From: an uncultured Lachnospiraceae bacterium
GTDB taxonomy: Bacteria; Bacillota; Clostridia; Lachnospirales; Lachnospiraceae
Reading direction: 5' to 3'
DNA length: 64,000 nt
NCBI GenBank assembly: GCA_910588865.1
Contig: CAJUSJ010000006.1
Coordinates: 10,520 to 74,519 of the forward strand
Below the pieces are notes generated by a model. That model ran no database searches. It had not been told where the DNA came from and worked only from the letters and a program-made list of their open reading frames with translations. How positions within the stretch are numbered: position 1 is the first letter of the stretch; each line of letters starts with the position of its first letter. Positions 33,511 to 42,260 of this stretch are shown here, piece by piece. The position numbers and the translations under genes were made by a program.

Positions 33511-34455
33511 ATGGGGAAGAAATGTATCGGAGTTGACGTAGGGGGAACTACTGTCAAGCTGGGACTGTTTGAGGTCACGGGAGAGCTTTTGAAAAAGTGG
33601 GAGATTCCCACCAACAAGGAGGAGCAGGGAAAGTATATTGTCAGTGACATCGCGGAGTCTGTCCGTCAGGTGCTGGATCAGGAAAATATCCCTCTCACAG
33701 ATGTGGAAGGCGCTGGTATGGGCGTGCCGGGACCCGTGATGCCTGACGGCTATGTGGAGGTATGTGTCAATTTAGGCTGGAAGGACAAATATCCGGCAAG
33801 AGAGCTGAGCGACGCTTTAAAGGGTCTTCCGGTAAAGTGCGGCAATGACGCCAACGTGGCGGCTCTGGGCGAGATGTGGCAGGGCGGCGGAAAGGGTTTT
33901 ACGGATATCGTTATGGTGACCTTGGGAACCGGAGTAGGCGGCGGCGTGATCATAGACGAGAAGATCGTTACAGGCAAGCACGGCCTGGGCGGAGAGATCG
34001 GCCACATCCATGTGAGGGATGAGGAGACCGAGCACTGCAACTGCGGCGGTGTGGGCTGCTTAGAGCAGGTGGCTTCCGCCACAGGTATTGCCAGGGAGGC
34101 CAGAAGAAAGATGGCGGCCTGTGATACCCCATCCCTTATGAGGAAAGCAGGAGATCAGGTGACGGCAAAGGATGTGCTGGACGCGGCTAAAGAGGGAGAC
34201 TCCCTGGCGCTGGAGGTTATGGAGGTTGTGGGACACTATCTGGGAGTGGCCCTGGCCGGCCTGGCTCTCACCGTGGATCCTCAGATGTTTGTCATCGGAG
34301 GCGGCGTGTCCAAGGCAGGACAGTATCTGGTGGAAGTGATCAACCGCCACTATGCCAAGTATATGACCATCTCTGAGAACAGAGGAACCATCGGACTGGC
34401 CAAATTGGGAAATGACGCGGGAATCTACGGCGCCGCGAGACTTATGTTGGAGTAA
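33511..34455 (+). CDS. glcK: ROK-family glucokinase
   Basis: A 314-residue ROK kinase, probably phosphorylating glucose to glucose 6-phosphate. ATP-binding VDVGGTTVKLGLF at the N-terminus, catalytic Asp in KCGNDANVAALGE, and the ROK zinc-binding signature HCNCGGVGCLEQ. GATGAGGAGGAAAATACC precedes the ATG. It would use free glucose released from beta-glucosides by the GH1 enzyme encoded in the lic region. Confidence 0.93.
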   Translation: MGKKCIGVDVGGTTVKLGLFEVTGELLKKWEIPTNKEEQGKYIVSDIAESVRQVLDQENIPLTDVEGAGMGVPGPVMPDGYVEVCVNLGWKDKYPARELSDALKGLPVKCGNDANVAALGEMWQGGGKGFTDIVMVTLGTGVGGGVIIDEKIVTGKHGLGGEIGHIHVRDEETEHCNCGGVGCLEQVASATGIAREARRKMAACDTPSLMRKAGDQVTAKDVLDAAKEGDSLALEVMEVVGHYLGVALAGLALTVDPQMFVIGGGVSKAGQYLVEVINRHYAKYMTISENRGTIGLAKLGNDAGIYGAARLMLE

Positions 34456-34531
34456 AGTCCGGCGGCAGTGGTTTTAGACAATCGTTCCGGGCGGGGTTGA
34501 GGGGAAGAGTATCAATATTCAGGAGGGGACT

Positions 34532-36199
34532 ATGGAATACAACAAGAGAAAAACAGTTGTGATCGGGCACAAGAATCCGGACACGGATTCCATATGCTCT
34601 GCCATATGCTACGCGAATTTAAAGAGCACCATTACCGGCATGGAATATGAGCCGGGCCGGGCCGGCCATGTCAGTGAGGAGACCCAGTTTGTGCTTAACT
34701 ATTTTGGGGTGGACGCGCCCAGGCTCATTAAGCATGTAAAGACAGAGGTGAGGGATATTGAGATCAGGGAGACCAAAGGGGTAAAGAAGAATATCTCCCT
34801 GAAAAAGGCGTGGAACACCATGCAGGCCTCCAACGCGGTGACCCTCCCGGCGGTGACAGACGACGGGATGCTGGAGGGGCTTATTACTGTGGGGGATATC
34901 ACAAAGTCCTACATGAATGTGTATGACAGCAAAATCTTATCCAAAGCCAACACCCAGTATTCCAATATCATCGAGACAGTGGAGGGCGATCTGATCGTAG
35001 GGGACGCGGATGCCTATTTTTCTGAGGGGAAGGTTCTGATCGCGGCAGCCAACCCGGATCTGATGGAATACTATATCAATAAAAATGACCTGGTGATCCT
35101 GGGCAACCGCTACGAGTCCCAGCTGTGCGCCATTGAGATGGAGGCGGCCTGCATCATTGTCTGCGAGGGCGCGGGAGTGTCCATGACCATCAAAAAGCTG
35201 GCCCAGGAGCGGGGCTGCACGGTTATCGCCACCACCTACGATACATATACCGTTGCCCGTCTGGTGAACCAGAGTATGCCCATCAGCTATTTTATGAAGA
35301 CCGACAACCTGGTGACCTTTGACGAGAATGATATCATTGACGAGATCAAGGATGTGATGGCCAGCAAACGGTACCGGGATTTCCCCATCCTGGACAAAAA
35401 CGGCAGATACAAGGGCATGATCTCCAGGCGGAACCTTCTGGGGGCCCAGGGGAAGATGCTGATCCTGGTGGATCACAACGAGAAATCCCAGGCCGTGGAT
35501 GGCATTGAGAACGCCAGGATCATGGAGATCATTGACCACCACCGGCTGGGGACCATTGAGACCATATCTCCTGTGTTTTTCCGGAATCAGCCCCTTGGCT
35601 GCACGGCGACCATTGTATACCAGATGTACAGAGAGGCGGGGGTGGAGGTGGACAGGACCATAGCGGGCCTTCTGTGCAGCGCCATTATATCGGACACACT
35701 TCTGTTCCGCTCCCCCACCTGTACGGAGGTGGACAAGAAGGCGGCCACGGAGCTGGCGGTCATAGCCGGAATCCAGCTTGAGACCTACGCGGGGGAGATG
35801 TTCGCCGCTGGAAGCAATTTAAAGAGCAAGACAGATGAAGACATTTTCTATCAGGATTTTAAGAAATTTACCGCGGGCAAAGTATCTTTCGGCGTGGGCC
35901 AGATCAGCTCCATGAACGTGCAGGAGCTGGATACCTTGAAAACCCGCCTCATCCCCTATATCCAGCAGGCTCACAAGGAGCAGAGGGGCATGGATATGAT
36001 ATTCTTCATGCTGACCAACATCTTAGATGAGTCCACCATCCTGATCTGCGAGGGGTCAGGGGCGAGAAAGATGATTATGAGCGCGTTTCATATTGAGGAG
36101 GCCGAAGGAGGCGGATGGGGCTGCACTGTGGTGCTTCCGGGAGTGGTATCCCGCAAGAAGCAGCTGATCCCGGCCATAGGCATGGCCCTTCAGGCGTAG
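34532..36199 (+). CDS. Manganese-dependent inorganic pyrophosphatase with CBS and DRTGG domains
   Basis: A 555-residue family II pyrophosphatase. The DHH domain starts with VIGHKNPDTDSICSAICY; a CBS pair with an inserted DRTGG domain follows (about residues 70-300); the DHH signature is IIDHHRLG near residue 335, and the DHHA2 domain closes the protein. In the family, the CBS insert makes activity respond to adenine nucleotides and diadenosine polyphosphates. Length and order are those of clostridial CBS-PPases. AGGAGGGGACT precedes the ATG. Confidence 0.93.
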   Translation: MEYNKRKTVVIGHKNPDTDSICSAICYANLKSTITGMEYEPGRAGHVSEETQFVLNYFGVDAPRLIKHVKTEVRDIEIRETKGVKKNISLKKAWNTMQASNAVTLPAVTDDGMLEGLITVGDITKSYMNVYDSKILSKANTQYSNIIETVEGDLIVGDADAYFSEGKVLIAAANPDLMEYYINKNDLVILGNRYESQLCAIEMEAACIIVCEGAGVSMTIKKLAQERGCTVIATTYDTYTVARLVNQSMPISYFMKTDNLVTFDENDIIDEIKDVMASKRYRDFPILDKNGRYKGMISRRNLLGAQGKMLILVDHNEKSQAVDGIENARIMEIIDHHRLGTIETISPVFFRNQPLGCTATIVYQMYREAGVEVDRTIAGLLCSAIISDTLLFRSPTCTEVDKKAATELAVIAGIQLETYAGEMFAAGSNLKSKTDEDIFYQDFKKFTAGKVSFGVGQISSMNVQELDTLKTRLIPYIQQAHKEQRGMDMIFFMLTNILDESTILICEGSGARKMIMSAFHIEEAEGGGWGCTVVLPGVVSRKKQLIPAIGMALQA

Positions 36200-36217
36200 G
36201 AGGACAGGAGGCGGAAC

Positions 36218-36496
36218 ATGACATTTATTTATCCGGCAGTATTTACTCCCCACAAGGAGGGAAAAGGATATCACGCGCGTTTTCCGGATCTGGAGTGCTG
36301 TGAGGCCGACGGCCCGGATCTGGAGGATGCCATAGAAAATGCCAGGGACGCGGCTTACAACTGGCTGTGGGCCGAGCTGGAGGAAGAGTCTCCGGAGTTT
36401 CCCATGGTGACCCATGAGGAGGATATCCTTCTGGCTCCAGGGGAAGAAGTGCGGCAGATCATGACTGTGATCCGGCTTCTGCCGGACAATGACTGA
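36218..36496 (+). CDS. HicB-like protein
   Basis: A 92-residue protein with the HicB antitoxin-like fold: FIYPAVFTPHKEGKGYHARF, then DLEDAIENARDAAYNWLWAE. HicB proteins normally pair with the HicA toxin, but no HicA-like gene lies next to it, and the C-terminal DNA-binding part is short. GGAGGACAGGAGGCGGAAC precedes the ATG. It is squeezed between the pyrophosphatase and flavin reductase genes and is probably a housekeeping-type orphan. Confidence 0.78.
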   Translation: MTFIYPAVFTPHKEGKGYHARFPDLECCEADGPDLEDAIENARDAAYNWLWAELEEESPEFPMVTHEEDILLAPGEEVRQIMTVIRLLPDND

Positions 36497-36522
36497 GACT
36501 GTCTGAAAGGCAGGTGTTAGGT

Positions 36523-37104
36523 GTGGGAAAAGAAAAAGAGCTGTGGAAGCCAGGGAACATGCTTTATCCGGTGCCGGCGGTGATGGTAAGCTGCCAGAGG
36601 CCGGGGGAGGCTCCCAATATCATCACGGTGGCGTGGGCCGGAACCATCTGCTCCGACCCGGTGATGCTGTCCATCTCCGTGAGAAAGGAGCGGCACAGCT
36701 ACGAGATCATAAAACATACAGGAGAGTTTGTGGTGAACTTGGTGACCAGGGACCTGGTCTATGCCGCTGATTACTGCGGGGTAAAGTCCGGGCGGGATGT
36801 GGATAAGTTCAGGGACATGAACTTAACGCCCCGGGCCTCCGTCCATGTTCAGGCTCCGGGCATTGAGGAGAGTCCGGTGAATTTAGAGTGCCGGGTAAAA
36901 CAGGTAATCGAATTGGGCAGCCATGACATGTTTCTCGCGGAGGTCGAGGGAGTGACTGTGGACAGGGAATATATAGATGAGAAGGGAAAGTTCCATCTCA
37001 ACGATACAGGACTTGTCAGCTATTCCCATGGAGAGTATTTTCAGCTGGGAGAGAAGCTGGGGAAATTCGGCTACTCTGTGAGGAAGAAGAAAAACAGCCA
37101 TTGA
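36523..37104 (+). CDS. Flavin reductase family protein
   Basis: A 193-residue FMN-binding split-barrel protein of the flavin reductase/flavoredoxin type. Typical segments are PGNMLYPVPAVMVSC, NIITVAWAGTICSDPVMLS and GEFVVNLVTRDL. Its redox partner is not known. The GTG at 36523 is preferred, with CAGGTG six bases upstream; GTG at 36514 is an alternative. The spacing to the HicB-like and shikimate kinase genes suggests one transcript. Confidence 0.85.
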   Translation: MGKEKELWKPGNMLYPVPAVMVSCQRPGEAPNIITVAWAGTICSDPVMLSISVRKERHSYEIIKHTGEFVVNLVTRDLVYAADYCGVKSGRDVDKFRDMNLTPRASVHVQAPGIEESPVNLECRVKQVIELGSHDMFLAEVEGVTVDREYIDEKGKFHLNDTGLVSYSHGEYFQLGEKLGKFGYSVRKKKNSH

Positions 37105-37137
37105 CACAGGGAATTGACCGGGGAGAGAACAGGAAAT

Positions 37138-37659
37138 ATGACAGGGAAAGAGAGAAATTATACGCTGATCGGCATGCCGGCGTCAGGGAAAAGCACGGTG
37201 GGAGTCCTTCTGGCCAAGCGGCTGGGGTTCTCCTTTGTGGACGTGGATATTGTGATTCAGGAGAAAGAGAAAAGGCTTCTGAAGGAGATTATTGCCCAGG
37301 AAGGGATTGACGGGTTCATGGCAGTGGAGAACCGGATCAATGCCTCCCTGGATGCGGACCGTTCGGTGATCGCTCCGGGCGGCAGCGTGATCTACGGGAA
37401 AGAGGCCATGGAACATCTCAGGGAGATCAGCACTATCGTATATCTGAAGCTGAGCTATGAGGATGTGAAAAAGAGGCTGGGCAATCTGGTGGATCGGGGA
37501 GTGGTGCTGAAAGACGGAATGACGCTGTTGGATCTGTACAACGAGAGAGTTCCTTACTATGAGAGGTACGCGGATATCACCGTGGATGAGACCGGACAGA
37601 CGGTCGGGGAGACCGTGGATTATCTGAGGGATCTGATCGAAAAGAGGCTTGGGCTTTAA
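37138..37659 (+). CDS. aroK: Shikimate kinase
   Basis: A 173-residue P-loop kinase. Walker A is IGMPASGKSTVG; the shikimate-binding Asp is in FVDVDIVI, and the GGS loop in IAPGGSVIYG. Length fits AroK, which phosphorylates shikimate in aromatic amino acid synthesis. No other aro gene is near, so a shikimate kinase-like enzyme of other specificity is possible. The ATG at 37138 is chosen over an upstream TTG at 37114. Confidence 0.82.
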   Translation: MTGKERNYTLIGMPASGKSTVGVLLAKRLGFSFVDVDIVIQEKEKRLLKEIIAQEGIDGFMAVENRINASLDADRSVIAPGGSVIYGKEAMEHLREISTIVYLKLSYEDVKKRLGNLVDRGVVLKDGMTLLDLYNERVPYYERYADITVDETGQTVGETVDYLRDLIEKRLGL

Positions 37660-37663
37660 AATG

Positions 37664-37713
37664 GAGGGTACTCCTCAGTCATCAAAAACAGATGACCGAG
37701 GAGTACCCTCTTT
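37664..37713. terminator. Bidirectional terminator between convergent genes
   Basis: GAGGGTACTCCTC (37664-37676) pairs perfectly with GAGGAGTACCCTC (37698-37710); inside, GTCATC pairs with GATGAC around an AAAAACA loop. T runs lie on the outer side of each strand (TTTG on plus, TTTTAAAG on minus). It separates aroK from the minus-strand PBP unit. Confidence 0.88.
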
Positions 37714-37769
37714 GTATTTACCCGCGGGAAAGGAGATTTGCGGCGGCAGCCCCGCTAAACGATACCTGC

Positions 37770-38105
37770 CTACAGCATCTCCATATAAGCCAGGACCTGG
37801 TCTAATAGGATCAGACCATAGTGTACAAACACAGCCAGGATAGCCAGGGTTATGAGCAGGAATATGGTCTTGTAGATCAGGTAGGCTTTGGCAAAATCCT
37901 TTTTGGCCCCCGCGGAGGGGCTGCAGGCCAGGATTATCAGGTAGATCCACCCGATAATGGGAATGTTCATGCACATGAAGGTTACGAACCAGCTTCTCAC
38001 GGGAACAGCGGCGGCAGGCTTTTTGGAAACCGGGCCGGATTCATCTGGAGAAGGTTCTTCCGGGGTTCGGCGCGACCACGGCCACAATGGTATTTTCACG
38101 ATCAT
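37770..38105 (-). CDS. Small membrane protein downstream of the PBP gene
   Basis: A 111-residue protein with two membrane segments (FMCMNIPIIGWIYLIILA and IFLLITLAILAVFVHYG) after a Pro-rich cytoplasmic N-terminus. I do not recognise a family. Its start overlaps the PBP stop by four bases (ATGA), so the two are translationally coupled, which suggests a role with the PBP. Confidence 0.75.
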   Translation of the reverse strand: MIVKIPLWPWSRRTPEEPSPDESGPVSKKPAAAVPVRSWFVTFMCMNIPIIGWIYLIILACSPSAGAKKDFAKAYLIYKTIFLLITLAILAVFVHYGLILLDQVLAYMEML

Positions 38106-41100
38106 CTCACCCCCGGTCCTTTGGACGGTGTCCAGTAATATTGTTCTGTCTGATACAAATCATAAAGCTCCTGCTGCTCCCTGTCCTTTCGCTGGGCCTG
38201 GTAGGTGTTCCACTGGGCCTGGGTGGGCAGCGTCCGGATCCTGGTTATGGCCGCTTCCAGACGGGCCCGGTATTCGTCGGTAGCGGTGTAGCCGTAAAGC
38301 TCGCCCAGCTTGTCGATGGCCGTGGTGACCAGCTGGTCCGCGTCAGAGGACCGGTACTGTATGGCCTCCACCATCTCAAGGGCTGTCTCAAAGGCAGCGA
38401 TACGGTTTTGGATCTCTTCCTCTTTCCGCCGCCCTTCGGCTTCCTGGTCAGCCTTGCGGCGCTCCCGCTGCCTTGCCAGCTCCTGCCGCTCATCGTAAAC
38501 CCGGATGGCATCTGCCATGGAATCCATGATCTGTGAGAATTCCTCCCATCTGGTCTCAGCCCTGTCGAAAAGCTCTTTTCTCTTGTCGCCATCCTCCAGC
38601 CTGGTTAAGCCCTGGGAAATGGCCTGGTATTCGCTTCGGACTTCTGGAACGTCTTCTACAGAGTCAATGGTCCTGTCCTCAAAAGCGGAAACCATGTTTT
38701 CCAGTTCGTCTGTAAGCCTTTTCTGTGTCTTTTCCGTGATGTTCTGCTGGGCCCGGAACTGGGAGCTGGTGCTGAAATAATCTACTAAGTTGGTGCCGGC
38801 GGCGTAATCCGGCTCTATGTAGAGTCCGTCTGCCAGGTACACCACAGGAGGGGCCGGCAGAAGGGGAGGCTCGGCGGGCGGTTCTTCCGCGGGGGTCTCC
38901 GGGGTTTCCGCCGGAGGTTCCTCCTGCCCCTGGGGATCGGAAATTTCTTCACTGCTTTCTCCTGGCTGGGGGCTTTCCTCAGCCGGGTCAGGCGATGAGG
39001 GAATCCCTGGCCCTATGGGGGCGGGACGGGTGGGCTGGGGTACAGGCTGGCTGCCCACTCCCGGCCCCACGCCGGGCCCGATCTCCTGAGATGTGCCGGG
39101 TCCCGCGGGGGTCTCTGAAGCGCTGCCGGGGCCTGCCTCCTGTTCCTGGGAACCGCCCGGACCAGGTACTCCCGGTCCGGCCCCGGTGTGCATGTAGTAA
39201 ACAGCCTCCTCTTCCTGGACAGCGGCGGCAGTGTACACAGGCTCCGCCGCCGCCACATCCGGTGCCGCTATGACGGTGCTCATAAGCTGTCTTGACTCAG
39301 CGTCCTCCCTGGAGATGGAGGTCAGGGCTGGATGGAGCCGTTCTCCGGTGACGGAGTTGTAAGTATCTTTCACCACGGTTTCAGGGCGCTCCCAGTCCCA
39401 GGGCTCCAGGTTCTCGTGTAGCTGGTTCATGACGTTTTTCCATATGGCCCCGGCATAGGTGCTGCCGTAGACTCCCGGCATGGCCCTGGGGGTGTCGTAG
39501 CCCACCCAGACAGCGGTGGTGTAATAGCGGGTGTACCCGCAGAACCAGGTATCCTTGCTGCTGTTGGTGGTTCCGGTTTTTCCCGCCGCGGGCATGCCGC
39601 CCGCGAGCCCCAGGCCCCTGCCTGTGCCGTAGGGGGAGGTGAAGGTGCCCTTTAACACGTCCGTAAGCATAAAAGCGCTGTCGCTGCCATATACCTGTCT
39701 GGTAATGGAGGGTATGCGGGAAGTGAGGGTGCCTTCGTGCTCATGTTCGATCCTGAGGATACAGGTGCGGTCATTGTAAAGGCCGCTGTTGGCCAGGGTG
39801 CTGAAGCCCTTTGCCATATCCACCACCCGCACGCCGTTGGTAAATCCGCCGATGCTCAGGGACTGAACACCATTGTCCACATAGGTGAGCCTGTGGAACT
39901 GCATGCTGTCCAAGTAGCTGAGCCCGGTGTCAATGCCGATATCCTCCAGAACCTGCCAGGCCACGGTGTTTAAGCTGCGGTTTAAGGCTTCCCGGACAGT
40001 GACAGGACCGTAGTACCGGCCTCCGCTGTTGGAAGGCCCATCCTCCCACTTGTGGTCGTCTACCACCCGGGAAGGATAATATTCGCCGGTGTCAAAGGCA
40101 GGACCGTAGTCAATGAGGGGCTTGATGGTGCTTCCGGGCTGCCTGGCGCTTAAGTAGCCCCGGTTGAACTGGTCCTCCGTACCCCGCCCGCCCACGATGG
40201 CCACCACGTAGTTGGTCTGATTGTCCACAATTACCCCGGCTCCCTGGAGGGCGAACTTCCCGTTCTCCTGAATCTCCGTAAAGGGGGAGAGAACCTGATC
40301 CAAATGGGTCTGGAGCATCTGCTGGATATCCTGGTCAAGGGATGTGTAGATCTGATAGCCTCCGCTTCGTATGGAGTCATTTTTCTCATTGTACACAGTG
40401 GTGTAGAGTTCTATGTACTGGTCATAGTCCTGCTTGTCCGCGAAGGTGTAGCGGAAAGAAAATTCCTCCTGCTTCATCAGCTCCAAGGAGGCGCAGTGGA
40501 CCGCGTAGCTGGTGAGATAGCTGTCGTCAGTGCCTTCCTGCTCCTGCCGCTGGATGCGCAGAGGCTGGCTTACCGCTTTGTCGTAGGCCTCCTGGGACAG
40601 CATGTCCACCTCCAGCATGCTCTTAAGGACCTCATCCCTTTTCCTGCGGGAAGCGTCGGGGTGGGTGATGGGGTCGTAGGCTGACGGGCTGTTGCTGATG
40701 CCTACAAGGACCGCGGCTTCGTAAACCTCCAAGTCCGCGGCGTCCTTGCCGAAATAGTATTGGCTGGCGGCCTGGACCCCGTAGCACCGATGGCCGTAAA
40801 AATTGGTGTTGCAGTAGAATTCCATGATATCGGCCTTGGAGTAGGCCTTCTCGATCTCAGGGGCCAGCAGGATCTCCACCATCTTGCGGGTAAAGGTCTT
40901 TTCCTGGGTCAGGTAGGTGTTTTTAATGATCTGCTGGGTAATGGTGCTCCCGCCCTGGGTGATAGCGCCCTTGTGCTTTACCAGGGCAAGCCCTGCCCGG
41001 AAGGTGGCGATCCAGTCCACCCCGCTGTGGGTCTTAAAACGCCGGTCCTCCTGGGCGATGTAGGCGTTTTGCAGGTTCAGGCTGATGTCCGAGATGTCCG

Positions 41101-41401
41101 CATACTCGTAATGGCCCGCGTTGATAATGCCGATACGGTTCCCGTCCTTGTCAAAGATCTCTGTATCGGACAGCATGCTGAAATCGTCCCGCTTCATCTG
41201 GGCCAGGGTGTCATAGGCCACCTGTCGGCCATCCTCCAGCTGAGGTTTTACTTTGATGAAGATCAGGACGCCTGCCGCCACACAGAGTATGAGGAACACT
41301 GTCACGATCTGGAGGGCGGACTGGAGGATCCAGCCCACAGCGCCCAGAAGACTGAAGACAGCGGCAAACAGTATGCGGACGAATTTTTTAACAAAATTCA
41401 T
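38102..41401 (-). CDS. Class A penicillin-binding protein (PBP1A-like) with long C-terminal extension
   Basis: A 1099-residue bifunctional cell wall synthase. After one membrane helix comes a GT51 glycosyltransferase domain (catalytic Glu in AQEDRRFKTHSG near residue 115; GGSTITQQIIKN), then a transpeptidase domain with active serine in QPGSTIKPL near 425, SLN in NRSLNTVAW, and KTG in GKTGTTNSSKD near 607. The usual protein ends around residue 720. Here a Pro/Gly-rich linker (about 735-850) and a charged coiled-coil region (870-1090) follow. The start has AGAAAGGATTATATGCC upstream; a TATAAT on the minus strand lies at 41450-41445. Confidence 0.93.
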   Translation of the reverse strand: MNFVKKFVRILFAAVFSLLGAVGWILQSALQIVTVFLILCVAAGVLIFIKVKPQLEDGRQVAYDTLAQMKRDDFSMLSDTEIFDKDGNRIGIINAGHYEYADISDISLNLQNAYIAQEDRRFKTHSGVDWIATFRAGLALVKHKGAITQGGSTITQQIIKNTYLTQEKTFTRKMVEILLAPEIEKAYSKADIMEFYCNTNFYGHRCYGVQAASQYYFGKDAADLEVYEAAVLVGISNSPSAYDPITHPDASRRKRDEVLKSMLEVDMLSQEAYDKAVSQPLRIQRQEQEGTDDSYLTSYAVHCASLELMKQEEFSFRYTFADKQDYDQYIELYTTVYNEKNDSIRSGGYQIYTSLDQDIQQMLQTHLDQVLSPFTEIQENGKFALQGAGVIVDNQTNYVVAIVGGRGTEDQFNRGYLSARQPGSTIKPLIDYGPAFDTGEYYPSRVVDDHKWEDGPSNSGGRYYGPVTVREALNRSLNTVAWQVLEDIGIDTGLSYLDSMQFHRLTYVDNGVQSLSIGGFTNGVRVVDMAKGFSTLANSGLYNDRTCILRIEHEHEGTLTSRIPSITRQVYGSDSAFMLTDVLKGTFTSPYGTGRGLGLAGGMPAAGKTGTTNSSKDTWFCGYTRYYTTAVWVGYDTPRAMPGVYGSTYAGAIWKNVMNQLHENLEPWDWERPETVVKDTYNSVTGERLHPALTSISREDAESRQLMSTVIAAPDVAAAEPVYTAAAVQEEEAVYYMHTGAGPGVPGPGGSQEQEAGPGSASETPAGPGTSQEIGPGVGPGVGSQPVPQPTRPAPIGPGIPSSPDPAEESPQPGESSEEISDPQGQEEPPAETPETPAEEPPAEPPLLPAPPVVYLADGLYIEPDYAAGTNLVDYFSTSSQFRAQQNITEKTQKRLTDELENMVSAFEDRTIDSVEDVPEVRSEYQAISQGLTRLEDGDKRKELFDRAETRWEEFSQIMDSMADAIRVYDERQELARQRERRKADQEAEGRRKEEEIQNRIAAFETALEMVEAIQYRSSDADQLVTTAIDKLGELYGYTATDEYRARLEAAITRIRTLPTQAQWNTYQAQRKDREQQELYDLYQTEQYYWTPSKGPGVR

Positions 41402-41492
41402 GGCATATAATCCTTTCTGAAGTTTTCAAAATTAAGTAATTCCTATTATAAAACAAAAACCAAAAAAAGGGGATAAAAATTCAGAAATTTTC

Positions 41493-41521
41493 TTGAAGGA
41501 ATTTGAAAAATGCTATAAGAT
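41493..41521 (+). promoter_or_regulatory. Sigma-A promoter of the AIM24-PfkB unit
   Basis: TTGAAG (41493-41498) and TAAGAT (41516-41521), spacer 17, 40 bases before the start. Confidence 0.6.
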
Positions 41522-41561
41522 TAGGATATAAAAAATTTATTAACCAAGGAGGACCTGTGAG

Positions 41562-42245
41562 ATGCAGTATAGAGTATTGGGAGATACCATGCCAGCCGTT
41601 GAGGTGCTGTTTGACGCTGCCGGGGAGGGGATGTACACACAGTCAGGAGGAATGGCGTGGATGACAGAGGGGGTGGAGATGTCCACCAACACCAAAGGCG
41701 GTTTGATGAAAGGGCTTGGGCGCATGTTTGCGGGGGAATCCCTGTTTATGGCTACTTACCGGGCCCAGAAGGCAGGGGCCATGATCGCGTTCGCGTCCAC
41801 TGTGGCGGGGCGGATCCTGCCTGTGGATGTGAGCCAGGGCGGTTTAGTCTGCCAGAAGGGCGCTTTTCTGTGCGCACAGGAGAGTGTTAACCTGGATATC
41901 ACCTTTACCAAGAAATTTTCCGCGGGCCTGTTCGGCGGGGAGGGCTTTATCCTTCAGGAGATAAGCGGCCAGGGGATGGCTTTCCTTGAGATAGACGGAG
42001 ACATGGTGGAGAAGAATCTGGCTCCCGGAGAGGTTCTCAAGGTGGACACGGGTAATGTGGTGGCCTTTGAGAAGAGTGTAAACTATGAGGTGGAGACCGT
42101 AAAAGGTCTGGGAAATATCTTCTTCGGAGGGGAGGGCCTGTTCCTGACCAAGCTGACCGGTCCGGGAAGAGTGGTTCTTCAGACCCAGAATATCGCTGAG
42201 TTCGCCGGACGTATCGCCCGTTTTATCCCTACCAGCGGAAAGTAA
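41562..42245 (+). CDS. AIM24/TIGR00266 family protein
   Basis: A 227-residue beta-rich protein of the AIM24 (TIGR00266) family. Typical segments are QSGGMAWMTEGVEMST, GLGRMFAGESLFM and the repeated LFGGEGFILQEISGQG and FFGGEGLFLTKLTGPG, which show the internal repeat of the fold. Function is unknown in bacteria. AAGGAGGACCTGTGAG precedes the ATG. The sugar kinase gene follows after 15 bases. Confidence 0.9.
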   Translation: MQYRVLGDTMPAVEVLFDAAGEGMYTQSGGMAWMTEGVEMSTNTKGGLMKGLGRMFAGESLFMATYRAQKAGAMIAFASTVAGRILPVDVSQGGLVCQKGAFLCAQESVNLDITFTKKFSAGLFGGEGFILQEISGQGMAFLEIDGDMVEKNLAPGEVLKVDTGNVVAFEKSVNYEVETVKGLGNIFFGGEGLFLTKLTGPGRVVLQTQNIAEFAGRIARFIPTSGK

Positions 42246-42260
42246 AAGGAGGAAAAGAAA

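Noticed and set aside
40760..41410. Plus-strand frame of 216 codons opposite the PBP gene
   Set aside because: Antisense to the GT51 domain, no ribosome binding site, no recognisable protein.
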